A DNA stretch of 64,000 bases from Deltaproteobacteria bacterium (lineage in GTDB: Bacteria; JAGRBM01; JAHCIT01): contig JAHCIT010000001.1 of the NCBI GenBank assembly GCA_026129095.1, positions 434,245 through 498,244 of the forward strand, given 5' to 3'. The notes under the pieces were generated by a model that ran no database searches, was not told the DNA's origin, and saw only the letters and a program-made list of their open reading frames with translations. Below, in pieces: positions 57,310 to 64,000 of the stretch. Position numbers and translations under genes: made by a program. The stretch's first letter is position 1; each line of letters opens with the position of its first letter.

Positions 57310-57338
57310 AAAAACCACGGCCCCGTTACCGGGGCCGC
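57310..57338 (-). terminator. Rho-independent terminator after carD
   Basis: On the minus strand CGGCCCCG-GTAA-CGGGGCCG, an 8-bp GC-rich stem, is followed by TGGTTTTTG. It separates carD from ispD. Confidence 0.88.
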
Positions 57339-57377
57339 AGATATTTCAGATTGCATGGCGCCCGGGCGCCGACGTGT

Positions 57378-57971
57378 TTACGCCTGCGCGGCGTGAACGG
57401 TGCGACGGGCACGGGTCTGCTGGATCGGAATCTTCGCCTTGGCCGGACGCTTCACACCCTCGGTAGAAGCGCGCTGGGCGGTCTTTTCGAGTATCTTGTC
57501 CACTTCGCCCAGGATATCGGCCTCTGCCTTCTTCTTCGCAATGGCGAGTTCATGCACCAGCAGCGAGCGCGCCTCATCAAGCATCTTGCGCTCGCCGAAG
57601 GAAAGGTCTTTTTCGATTTTCATGATGCACAGGTCCCGCAGAACTTCGGCGATCTGGAAAACCGAACCGGTCTTGATCTTGTCACTGTATTCACGATACC
57701 GCCGATTCCAGGTCTGCGTATCGACCGAGATCTCCCGCTCCTTGAGGATCTTGAACACGCGGTTCACCTGGGCCGAATCGATCACTTTGCGCAGTCCCAC
57801 CGTTACCACGTTGTCCACCGGAATCATCACGGTCATCTCGCTCTTCAGAATCCGGAGAATGAAAAAACGCATGCGGTTACCGGCAATTTCACGCTCTTCA
57901 AGCCGCTCGATCTGGCCTACGCCATGACCGGGGTACACTGCCAGATCCTTTACCTTGAAAGCTTCGCCCAT
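57378..57971 (-). CDS. carD: CarD-family transcription regulator (CdnL type)
   Basis: RNA-polymerase-binding regulator. The N-terminal Tudor-like RNAP interaction domain (KVKDLAVYPGHGVGQIERLEEREIAG) is followed by a helical DNA-binding domain with WNRRYREYSDKIKTGSVFQIAEVLRDL and LSFGERKMLDEARSLLVHELA. About 25 extra C-terminal basic residues. Stabilises the open complex, typically at rRNA and growth genes. It has its own terminator; the next genes on the strand are ispD/ispF. Confidence 0.95.
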   Translation of the reverse strand: MGEAFKVKDLAVYPGHGVGQIERLEEREIAGNRMRFFILRILKSEMTVMIPVDNVVTVGLRKVIDSAQVNRVFKILKEREISVDTQTWNRRYREYSDKIKTGSVFQIAEVLRDLCIMKIEKDLSFGERKMLDEARSLLVHELAIAKKKAEADILGEVDKILEKTAQRASTEGVKRPAKAKIPIQQTRARRTVHAAQA

Positions 57972-58392
57972 AGCACTTCTCTTTCCTTCAGGTCCTCACC
58001 ACCCGTATTTTCATCCGCTGTGGCCTTCGCCACCGGCTAAAAAAGCCCCTCAGGTCATACTGAACCAGTAGTCCCGCCGGGAGTTATTTAAGCCAGTCTC
58101 ATGCCGCCCGCAGAGAAAATACGCCAGAGGAAGATTTACACGGCCTAGGTCGGCTTTCAGAGCCTAGTCGACCAGATTCCGCGTAGCTGGGCGCATTTTT
58201 ACCATTTGGGTGCTGAAAAGTCAATCAAAGGATGATCGCGGGCCCGCCAGCGGCACTATGCCGCAGCCATTTTGGAAATGGAATAACCCATTGATATTAC
58301 TTCATTTTTATTTGCATCCCTAGTCACTGTTACATGCAGGAAACTCGCTGCCGCATGGTGTCAATGAGCCATCGGGTTGAGTTGTCAAATCG
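57972..58392. other. Intergenic stretch between carD and the prophage end
   Basis: No gene is supported. It should contain the carD promoter (minus strand), but no strong -35/-10 was recognised. A nested inverted repeat around 58145-58173 (GGTCG...CGACC with GGCT...AGCC inside) is the only clear structure. There is no tRNA gene, so prophage integration did not use one here. Confidence 0.5.
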
Positions 58393-58403
58393 GTGTAAAG
58401 CGC

Positions 58404-58472
58404 CACCTAACTTGGCAGCGCCCTTTCACCTAATTTGGCAGCGCCCCCGAATCACCTAATTTGGCAGCGCCC
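58404..58472. repeat. Three direct 20-bp repeats at the prophage boundary
   Basis: CACCTAATTTGGCAGCGCCC occurs at 58427-58446 and 58453-58472; a copy with one change (CACCTAACTTGG...) is at 58404-58423. All are in one orientation with periods of 23 and 26. The array is 22 bases from the last prophage stop. This is like the R1-R3 transposase sites of Mu or the end repeats of IS21/Tn7 elements. Confidence 0.85.
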
Positions 58473-58494
58473 CTCCTGAGTTTGATGGTCCACA

Positions 58495-59103
58495 TCACTT
58501 TGCCTTGGCGGCGCCATCTTCTTCATCTTCTTCCCACCACTTCCGTCCGGTGGCCCGGTCCGCCGTGGCGGGATCCGAGTCCGGGCACCGTGAGAAGCCC
58601 ATGCTTTTGTGGAAATCCGTGCCGCCTGGGTAGACCTGAACCGCCACGCCGGTCGAGACGCCCCAGTCGGCCAGTTTCATGCAAATTACGGTCGCCAATC
58701 CATCCTTGCGGCCGGGGCCCCATAATGCCCATACATCCCATCTCAGCTCCACAAGGAGCTGCGACAGGTTCTCGATCCAGCGGTAGTTCACGACATCCTC
58801 GTCCGCCGCGATCTCCTTCAGTGCCTTGGCGAGGAGATCTTTCCGGCCCTTAAACGGGGCTGGCTCGTAAGGACCCCGCACGGGTTTTTCACCCTCCGGT
58901 GCCACCGCTTGGGGTGGCTCGGACACCGGTTCTGGCGGCGGTTTCACTGGGGCTTTAACGGCCGTTTGAACGGCGGGCGGCCTGCCAGCAGACGGGGTGG
59001 ACGGGTCGGTACAGTTCATCACGACCTGTAGAGAGATCGCCGCAGCCCCGATTCCGAGCAGCACCCGCGGCACCATTGGCGATTTTGGCGGATCCGGTTC
59101 CAT
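58495..59103 (-). CDS. Prophage hypothetical protein with one membrane segment
   Basis: A short N-terminus, one hydrophobic helix (residues about 12-31, VPRVLLGIGAAAISLQVVMN), a Pro/Ala-rich spacer (about 36-80), and a C-terminal domain of 110 residues with NYRWIENLSQLLVELRWDVWALWGP. Translation from ATG 59103, behind GGTGAGG, is preferred over a GTG at 59124. It is the last prophage gene before the end repeats. Lysis or moron function is possible but not shown. Confidence 0.65.
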   Translation of the reverse strand: MEPDPPKSPMVPRVLLGIGAAAISLQVVMNCTDPSTPSAGRPPAVQTAVKAPVKPPPEPVSEPPQAVAPEGEKPVRGPYEPAPFKGRKDLLAKALKEIAADEDVVNYRWIENLSQLLVELRWDVWALWGPGRKDGLATVICMKLADWGVSTGVAVQVYPGGTDFHKSMGFSRCPDSDPATADRATGRKWWEEDEEDGAAKAK

Positions 59104-59133
59104 GCACCTCACCTTATCACCCACGCTCCATTC

Positions 59134-59897
59134 CTACCAGTTCAGGAACACCAGCTCGGTGGCCTTCTTGTTGTGGCCGGACGACGCCCCGGTGGTATAG
59201 GTGATCTTTACCCGCCTGCGGCGGAAGGCCCCGAACACCTCGCGCATCTCGGGAATGTCGCTCACGCTCAGGACCGCCTTGCCCTTGATACCGGCCAGCA
59301 GGCTCGCCATCTCCCTGAACTGTTCCAGAGCGAAGGGGGCACCGTATTCCGCATATCCCAGGTAGGGCGGGTCCAGGTAGAACAGCGTGTGAGGCTTGTC
59401 GTAACGCTTCAGGCACTCGGCCCAGTCGAGCGACTCGATGGTCACCCGGTTCAGCCGGAGGTGCGCGGCCGACAGTTCCTCCTCGATCCGGAGCAGATTC
59501 AGGCGCGGTGGACGGTAGGTCCCCGGCGCGAACGTCCGCGACGTCGGTATCCCGCTGAACACATGCTTCTGTATGTAGTAGAACCGCGCCGCCCGCTGGA
59601 TGTCGGTCAGCGTCCCCGGCGGTGTCTCCAGCGACCACTCGAACAGCTTCCGGCTGGTCAGCGCCCACCGGAACTGTCTCACGAACTCCTCCAGGTGGTG
59701 CTTCACCACCCGGTAGAGGTTGACGAGCTCGCCGTTCAGGTCGTTCAGGACTTCCACCTTCGACGGCTCCTTCAGGAAAAAAGCCCGGCCGCGCCGGCGA
59801 AAGGCTCCACGTAGCAGCTATGCTCCGGGAACAGGGGGAGGATCTGTGGCGCGAGACGGCGCTTGCCGCCGAACCACGGTACGACCGGTTTGCTCAT
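59134..59897 (-). CDS. Prophage DNA adenine methylase (Dam family), apparently frameshifted
   Basis: N6-adenine methyltransferase of the D12 class, likely protecting phage DNA. The N-terminus VVPWFGGKRRLAPQILPLFP and the AdoMet motif EPFAGAAGLF are in one frame from ATG 59897 (RBS AAAGGAACGC). That frame meets TGA at 59772-59774. One extra base in a run of six A (plus strand 59777-59782) would join it to the frame carrying LKEPSKVEVLNDLNGELVNLYR and the catalytic DPPY motif, ending at 59134. Sequence error, a true mutation or a -1 programmed shift are all possible. Confidence 0.85.
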
Positions 59898-59920
59898 GAG
59901 CGTTCCTTTTGGCTAGAGCA

Positions 59921-59944
59921 GTCCCGCCGCGTACGTGGCGGGAC
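59921..59944. repeat. 24-bp near-perfect palindrome upstream of dam
   Basis: GTCCCGCC at 59921-59928 pairs with GGCGGGAC at 59937-59944, around a centre containing CGTACG. It lies 24 bases before the dam start, and could be an operator or hairpin controlling the gene. Confidence 0.7.
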
Positions 59945-60036
59945 GCCTTCGCCCGAAGCTCACGGTCTCGTTTACCGTGGGTCAGGGGGCCGGGCGGTGC
60001 GCTGCATACGCACCTCCCCGGCCGCGTCCTCTTTCA

Positions 60037-60159
60037 TCAGCACGCCCCGCCGTCCCCGCCGTCATCCCACTTGTGCAGCACGAACCCGGTGGCGAAGAGC
60101 GCCGCCAGCGCCAGCAGGCACAGGAGAAACCACGGGTCGTGGAACGGCGGCACCTGCAT
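60037..60159 (-). CDS. Small single-pass membrane protein of the prophage (40 aa)
   Basis: Forty residues: a short N-terminus, one hydrophobic helix (WFLLCLLALAALFATGFVL), and an acidic Gly-rich tail. The start ATG overlaps the stop of the preceding gene (ATGA), supporting translation. The topology is compatible with a holin or spanin-like lysis protein, but that is only suggested by size and context. Confidence 0.55.
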   Translation of the reverse strand: MQVPPFHDPWFLLCLLALAALFATGFVLHKWDDGGDGGAC

Positions 60160-60359
60160 CAGCTTTTCTTACCGCCGCTCTCCGGATCCCGGCCCGCCAC
60201 TTTCGCGGACCTCCTGCTCTCGCGGGCCGAGCGCGTGGCCGCCTCTAGCGCCTTGCGGATACGGCCCGGCTCGATGACCGGCCGGGCAGCTGCCCTCGCG
60301 GGCCGCTTCCGGGGCTTCAGGCCCAGTTCGGCGAACTGCTTCAAATCAATCGGTTTCAT
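60159..60359 (-). CDS. Small basic prophage protein (66 aa)
   Basis: Starts at ATG 60359, overlapping the stop of the collagen-like tail gene (ATGA). The sequence MKPIDLKQFAELGLKPRKRP is followed by Arg/Ala-rich helices (RIRKALEAATRSARESRRSAK). Basic throughout. No family known. Confidence 0.6.
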   Translation of the reverse strand: MKPIDLKQFAELGLKPRKRPARAAARPVIEPGRIRKALEAATRSARESRRSAKVAGRDPESGGKKS

Positions 60360-61660
60360 GGTTCCTCCGGTGGGGGAGCCACATACGGCCCCTTCTTCAC
60401 GATCATCAGGTTGCGCCGCCTGACGATCCACGCCTCGTCGTCGGTCTTCTCGCACATGACGGCCAGCACGTCGCCGGCGGCGACCATAACGCCGGCGGCG
60501 GTGAACACGTTGGTGGCCGGCTCGCCGTCAACAGCCAGCCCGGAGACCGTCTTGTGTTCGGTCGCTGTCATCAGATCATCGATGGTGGCCACGGTGTAGG
60601 TCAGTCCACCCGCCGCCGCCTCCGGTGCCGTCTCGTGCGCCGAGAACAGCACCTCGTATTCGCCCGCCTCCTCCTCGCTCGCGCCGAGGCCGAACAGGTA
60701 GGCCACCGGGGCGGCAGCCTCATGACTCAGCATCGCCGCGCCGGAGTCCTCGTAGGAATACGCCTGCGTCCCGCCGCCGAACGGCACCACGACCGGAAAC
60801 CCTTCGCTGTCGGTGCCGCTGATCCGGCCGACCGGCTCGGTCTGCCCCGGCCGGAAGGCGTAGCCGTGCATGCCACTGCCGTCGAGATCGGAAGGGAATC
60901 CGCCCGCCGAGGCGAACACCGTGGCGAGCCACGGCTGGTTCGCAATGACCAGCATCGGGTCGCCTTCGGCGTCCGTCACCAGCGACTCGAACACGTTCTG
61001 GAGCGGGGTCAGCATGTCGATGGCAATCTTCCTGAGCGTGCCGCCGATGGGCCACGCCGAAAGTTTCTTGCCCGTTCCAGTCGTTGGGTCACCTGGCACT
61101 GAAGCACCGCCAAGGTTGCCCAGCGCCATCGCCGATTCGTCTCCGACGCCGAGGACCACCAGCCAGTCTGCATCCGTGTCGTCGTCGGAATTGAAGACGA
61201 CCAGCATCTGCTCGAGGTCAGCAAGGCTCGCCCCCTCGCCCGGCGTGATCGTGTAGTTACCCTCGCTCTCGGCGATGTCCCAGACGCCAGGCAGTTCCAC
61301 CGGGGTGGTTTCGAGGCTCAAAGGCTCCTGCGGGGAGCGGCTGGCGAACAGCCGTGGGTCCGCGCCGCCTTCGCCGTCGGCCCCGTCTTCTCCATCTTCG
61401 CCATCCGCACCAACCTCGCCTGGCGCGCCGTCCACCGACAGCAGCAGCCAGTGTTCGGTATACTCGGCTGGCGCGACCGGCAGCGGATTGCCCACGTTCC
61501 CGTTCGTCCGGCTCAGGAACAGCGCGCCACGGCCGTCCCATGTGCCACGGACGCCGTCGGCCCGGTAGTAGGTCTCGTTCTCGTCGTAGGTCTCGAGCGG
61601 GTTCAGGTTGATGGCCAGCGGCAGCAGGGCGCGGGCCTCTTCACTCAGTTTCCAGGTCAT
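60356..61660 (-). CDS. Prophage tail-associated protein with a collagen-like segment
   Basis: Starts at ATG 61660 (MTWKLSEEARALLP), with GAAAGGACG in front; a GTG six codons upstream lies across that site. Residues 78-101 are eight consecutive Gly-X-Y triplets (GAPGEVGADGEDGEDGADGE and on), a collagen-like stretch. The flanking parts are beta-rich with many Gly/Thr, as in fibre or decoration proteins. A trimeric rod in the tail or baseplate is inferred from these features. No enzymatic motif. Confidence 0.78.
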   Translation of the reverse strand: MTWKLSEEARALLPLAINLNPLETYDENETYYRADGVRGTWDGRGALFLSRTNGNVGNPLPVAPAEYTEHWLLLSVDGAPGEVGADGEDGEDGADGEGGADPRLFASRSPQEPLSLETTPVELPGVWDIAESEGNYTITPGEGASLADLEQMLVVFNSDDDTDADWLVVLGVGDESAMALGNLGGASVPGDPTTGTGKKLSAWPIGGTLRKIAIDMLTPLQNVFESLVTDAEGDPMLVIANQPWLATVFASAGGFPSDLDGSGMHGYAFRPGQTEPVGRISGTDSEGFPVVVPFGGGTQAYSYEDSGAAMLSHEAAAPVAYLFGLGASEEEAGEYEVLFSAHETAPEAAAGGLTYTVATIDDLMTATEHKTVSGLAVDGEPATNVFTAAGVMVAAGDVLAVMCEKTDDEAWIVRRRNLMIVKKGPYVAPPPEEP

Positions 61661-61696
61661 GTTCAAACGTCCTTTCACCGCCGTTTCAGGCGGCCT

Positions 61697-62110
61697 TTAC
61701 CGGCGCGGGTAGCTCCACACCGTGCCGTGAATCTTGTGGCCCGCTTCCAGCGTGTCCGGCCGTACCTCGAGGAGGAGGAACGGCGGCAGGTCGTCCTCGG
61801 CGATGTCCACCGACACCCGGCCCCCATCCGTGGTGCCATCGAACACCACCTCGCCCGACGGCAGTTCGCACGGCTCCCAGGGCCAGTCTGCCGACGCGAG
61901 CGCCCCCTCGGGGTCCGGGGAAACCGCAAAGCCGCTCGACACCTGACGCGGGTCCACGGCGGAGGCCAGCAGGGACACCTCGCCGGAGTTCCATTCGTCC
62001 TTCGTCTCGCCCTCGCCCCACAGCCTCACCACCACGCGGCGGAGGTTGCGGCAGTCGATCAGGTGCCTGCCGCCTGGACCGAGCTCGACGGCTTTCGGGT
62101 CGTAGTTCAT
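61697..62110 (-). CDS. Prophage hypothetical structural protein (137 aa)
   Basis: Beta-rich acidic protein of 137 residues starting MNYDPKAVELGPGGRHLIDC. It begins inside the stop of the lipoprotein gene (ATGA) and is followed by the collagen-like tail gene. Probably part of the tail-tip or fibre module by position only. Confidence 0.62.
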   Translation of the reverse strand: MNYDPKAVELGPGGRHLIDCRNLRRVVVRLWGEGETKDEWNSGEVSLLASAVDPRQVSSGFAVSPDPEGALASADWPWEPCELPSGEVVFDGTTDGGRVSVDIAEDDLPPFLLLEVRPDTLEAGHKIHGTVWSYPRR

Positions 62111-62388
62111 GGATTTTCTCCTTTGTCGGGTGGTTCAGGGGTCTCGCAGCTATCAAAAAGCTCGCAGCAGCGGGCCCAGAAAGCCGGCGGAGGAGGCCAC
62201 GAGCCGCGCAAGTGGAAAACGCAATAGGCCATGTTCTCGTTGAAGTCCCCGCACATGAAGACATGCCCGAGCAGGCACAGATCGGCGGCGACGGCCCGGC
62301 AGTCGAGGGTGTCGCAGTTGTACACGGCCGGGAGCTCCGGCAGGGAACACGCAGCGGCGAATATTATGCCCATGACTGTTCGTCTCAT
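62107..62388 (-). CDS. Cys-rich prophage lipoprotein (93 aa)
   Basis: A short signal MRRTVMGIIFAAAC ends in a lipobox AAAC with Cys 14. The mature part has eight more Cys in 79 residues, suggesting disulfides in the periplasm or on the surface. Its stop overlaps the next start. Lipoproteins encoded in phages often block superinfection, but the position between tail genes is odd. Function unknown. Confidence 0.62.
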   Translation of the reverse strand: MRRTVMGIIFAAACSLPELPAVYNCDTLDCRAVAADLCLLGHVFMCGDFNENMAYCVFHLRGSWPPPPAFWARCCELFDSCETPEPPDKGENP

Positions 62389-62401
62389 CTCATCTCGATC
62401 C

Positions 62402-63583
62402 TCATGCGAATGGTGGTGCAGGGGGTTTCCAAATCGTGTATTCGAAGCGGTAGCAGCGTATCTGGGCGTTGCTGCCGTCGATCACGGCGACGTCGGTGCC
62501 ATTAAGGGCCGTCAGCACGGCATAGCCGCTGGTGATGGAGTAGGCTGTCCCGGCACCAACCTGCGCCCACGTGGATCCGTTGAAACGATAGGTCCGGAGC
62601 TCGTCATTCCCGGTATCGAGGAATGCGACGTCGGTCCCATTGAGCGCCGCTATCCCGAAGCTCGTGCCGAGCCCTGTGATGCCGAGCCCGCTCCCAACCT
62701 GCGCCCACGTGGATCCGTTGAAACGATAGGTCCGGAGTTCGCCGTTGCCCTCATCGATCATGCTGACGTCGGTGGGGTTCAATGCCGCGAGACGGGTCGA
62801 TGAGGTAACGCCGCTGATGCCGAGTGCACTGCCGAGCAGAGTCGCCTCTCCGGTCGTCAGATTGATCTGGTAGCAGCGGAGTTCCGCTGTGCCGCTGTCG
62901 AGAAGGGCAACATGGGTTCCGTCGAGAGCGGATATTGACGGGGACGAAACACCAGGGATTGACGTCCCGCTGCCAACCAGTGACCAGGTGCTCCCGTTCC
63001 ACCGGTATACCCGGAGCGAAGCATTGTTCCCGTCGATCATGGCGACGTCGGTGCCATTGATCGCCGCCAGCGCGGTCCCCGAGGCAACCGCTGCGATGCT
63101 GAGCCCGCTCCCAACCTGCGCCCACGTGGATCCGTTGAATCGGTAGGTCCGGATCTCGTCATTCCCGGCGTCGAGGAATGCGACATCCCTTCCGTTAAGC
63201 GCCGTCATCGACGGCTGGGTAACACCAGATACGCCTAGACCGCTCCCCACGATGGCGGCCCGGCCCCACACCGGTTGCTCCAGGTGGCGCTTCGTCACCG
63301 GATGCACGGGCAGCGTGGGATCTCCGGCGAGCACTAGCGGCCCGGTCATGGTGCCGCCGGCCTTCAGCAGTGCGAGCCCGCCGATCATCGCCTCGACCGC
63401 AGCCGCGAGCTGGGTGTTGTCCGCTTTCGAGAGCGTGATGCCCATCTCCTCGATCAGATGACACAGCTCCTCCTGCAGGGCGTTCAGGAAATCGGCCGTG
63501 ATCTCGGTCCCTTTCAGGGCCGGCGGGCTATTCCGGCTGTGCAGGTTCCCCTCGGTGCGCCTCGCGCCGTCGGTCCGGTGCAT
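62402..63583 (-). CDS. Prophage tail fibre protein with six propeller-like repeats
   Basis: Residues about 13-60 are the usual tail-fibre head (NSPPALKGTEITADFLNALQ, then EELCHLIEEMGITLSKADN). After a joining segment with AGGTMTGPLVLAGDP come six tandem units of about 46-47 residues, each with [LI][ND]GTDVA[FMV][LI]D...YRFNGSTWAQVGSG, resembling a beta-propeller. ATG 63583 is preceded by GAGGAGGAG and lies just after the YmfQ stop. The propeller probably binds the host surface. Some repeats are nearly identical at DNA level. Confidence 0.85.
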   Translation of the reverse strand: MHRTDGARRTEGNLHSRNSPPALKGTEITADFLNALQEELCHLIEEMGITLSKADNTQLAAAVEAMIGGLALLKAGGTMTGPLVLAGDPTLPVHPVTKRHLEQPVWGRAAIVGSGLGVSGVTQPSMTALNGRDVAFLDAGNDEIRTYRFNGSTWAQVGSGLSIAAVASGTALAAINGTDVAMIDGNNASLRVYRWNGSTWSLVGSGTSIPGVSSPSISALDGTHVALLDSGTAELRCYQINLTTGEATLLGSALGISGVTSSTRLAALNPTDVSMIDEGNGELRTYRFNGSTWAQVGSGLGITGLGTSFGIAALNGTDVAFLDTGNDELRTYRFNGSTWAQVGAGTAYSITSGYAVLTALNGTDVAVIDGSNAQIRCYRFEYTIWKPPAPPFA

Positions 63584-63585
63584 CG

Positions 63586-63999
63586 TTACTCCTCCTCGTC
63601 TTCTTCGGCCGGCGCGAACAGCAGCACGGTATGCGCCGGGGCCAGCCGGGCGAACAGGCACGGCAGGATCTCGTTATCGGCCCAGGTGAGCGGCTCCCCG
63701 GCGCAGGCCTCACCGGCGTTCGCCGTCCGGATGAGGTCGCCCACCCCGTGGACGCGCCAGACGTGTGCCCATTCGGCGTCCCACTCCGGATCGCCGATTT
63801 CGTCCGGATCCTCATACCCAGCCGGGAAGGTCTCGATGGTGATCTCGAAACCCAGACGTGCGGCCACCTCGATCAGGTACGCTTTCGACTGCCCGCCGTC
63901 CGCGAGGTCCGCCGCCCAGGCCGCCTCGCGCCGCTGCGCGAACGTCTGCTCCTGGGTGATGCAGGGGCCCGGCAACCCAAACACCCGCTCGAAGTCCAG
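63586..63999 (-). CDS. YmfQ/Mu gp48-type phage tail protein (DUF2313), N-terminus outside window
   Basis: The frame enters from the right edge. LDFERVFGLPGPCITQEQTF, then the AARLGFEITIETFPAGYEDP region, HVWRVHG, and the end CLFARLAPAHTVLLFAPAEE are the DUF2313 (YmfQ, Mu gp48) pattern. In Mu-like phages it links the baseplate to the fibre. It lies directly before the tail fibre gene, as in Mu. A GTG at 63984 could be taken as a start but is inside the conserved region. Confidence 0.88.
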   Translation of the reverse strand: MDFERVFGLPGPCITQEQTFAQRREAAWAADLADGGQSKAYLIEVAARLGFEITIETFPAGYEDPDEIGDPEWDAEWAHVWRVHGVGDLIRTANAGEACAGEPLTWADNEILPCLFARLAPAHTVLLFAPAEEDEEE

Positions 64000-64000
64000 G

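Larger units (their letters stand above)
58393..64000 (-). mobile_element. End segment of a Mu-like prophage (continues beyond the window)
   Basis: All genes here are on the minus strand and tightly packed, with several stop-start overlaps. Content in transcription order is YmfQ/gp48-type tail protein, tail fibre, small lipoprotein, tail proteins, membrane peptide, Dam methylase and an unknown gene; then repeats and the host. This is the order of the right end of Mu-like phages, and base composition is more GC-rich than the host part. The TG at 58393 is a candidate terminal dinucleotide; others at 58359 and 58383 are possible. No integrase, portal or head gene is visible. Confidence 0.72.

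Noticed and set aside
58404-58472. CRISPR array
   Set aside because: Only three units, spacers of 3 and 6 bases, no leader or cas gene; transposon/phage end fits better.
58359-58480. IS21-family insertion sequence end
   Set aside because: Such ends also carry repeats, but no istA/istB is visible and the adjoining genes are phage tail genes in Mu order. Kept as the main alternative.
59972-60037. 21-codon frame overlapping the end of the small membrane protein gene
   Set aside because: Coupled start is possible, but the peptide is too short to support.

Overview
The window reads as a chromosomal segment of a moderately GC-rich, Gram-negative, aerobic, delta-proteobacteria-like organism, possibly Myxococcota or a related lineage. 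This placement is an inference from gene content: a B12 TonB receptor, OmpA and Mla envelope genes, CarD next to ispD/ispF, a giant TPR protein, a WYL regulator and cytochrome c oxidase subunits. There is no rRNA gene or other firm taxonomic marker. Genes are dense, on both strands, in short operons. From about 58.4 kb to the right edge the base composition becomes visibly more GC-rich, all genes lie on the minus strand, and their content is that of phage tails.

0-8.9 kb: end of an unknown gene and nadE; a cobalamin riboswitch controlling a BtuB-like receptor and a beta-propeller lipoprotein, which together look like an outer-membrane B12 capture and uptake unit; three minus-strand genes of unknown function; a TPR outer-envelope protein; a VAT-1-type oxidoreductase. 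8.9-21.6 kb: mreB, a cystathionine gamma-synthase-like gene with threonine synthase, an HU protein with a good sigma70 promoter, an OmpA-like barrel, cytochrome oxidase subunits III and IV, moeA, pepA. 21.7-32.2 kb: a GGDEF-PilZ protein, serS, trmL, a membrane glycosyltransferase, a trehalose-phosphatase-like HAD enzyme, a CBS-pair protein behind a possible GEMM-like RNA element, rpsU (TTG start), an alkyltransferase, a YqeY protein and a thioesterase.

32.3-57.97 kb: a 2257-residue TPR protein with repeated acidic W-D-L-D-E-F motifs, an MgtE-like transporter, a lipoprotein M16 protease, a two-component system, a secreted family-I lipase without a foldase, a PrpD-family protein, a PstS-like protein behind a Pho-box-like site, an MFS permease, a glutaryl-CoA dehydrogenase-like enzyme, an orphan MlaC behind a sigma54-like promoter, and the minus-strand block carD / ispD-ispF-WYL regulator-oligopeptide ABC ATPase-DUF192 lipoprotein.

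58.4-64 kb: the terminal segment of a prophage that looks Mu-like. In reading order it has a YmfQ/Mu gp48-type tail protein, a tail fibre with six propeller-like repeats, a Cys-rich lipoprotein, tail proteins (one with a collagen-like stretch), a single-pass membrane protein and a Dam methylase broken by an apparent frameshift. It ends at three direct 20-bp repeats that I interpret as transposase-binding sites of the phage end. The order tail, fibre, DNA modification, end repeats matches the right end of transposable phages. The left end, transposase and target duplication lie outside the window.
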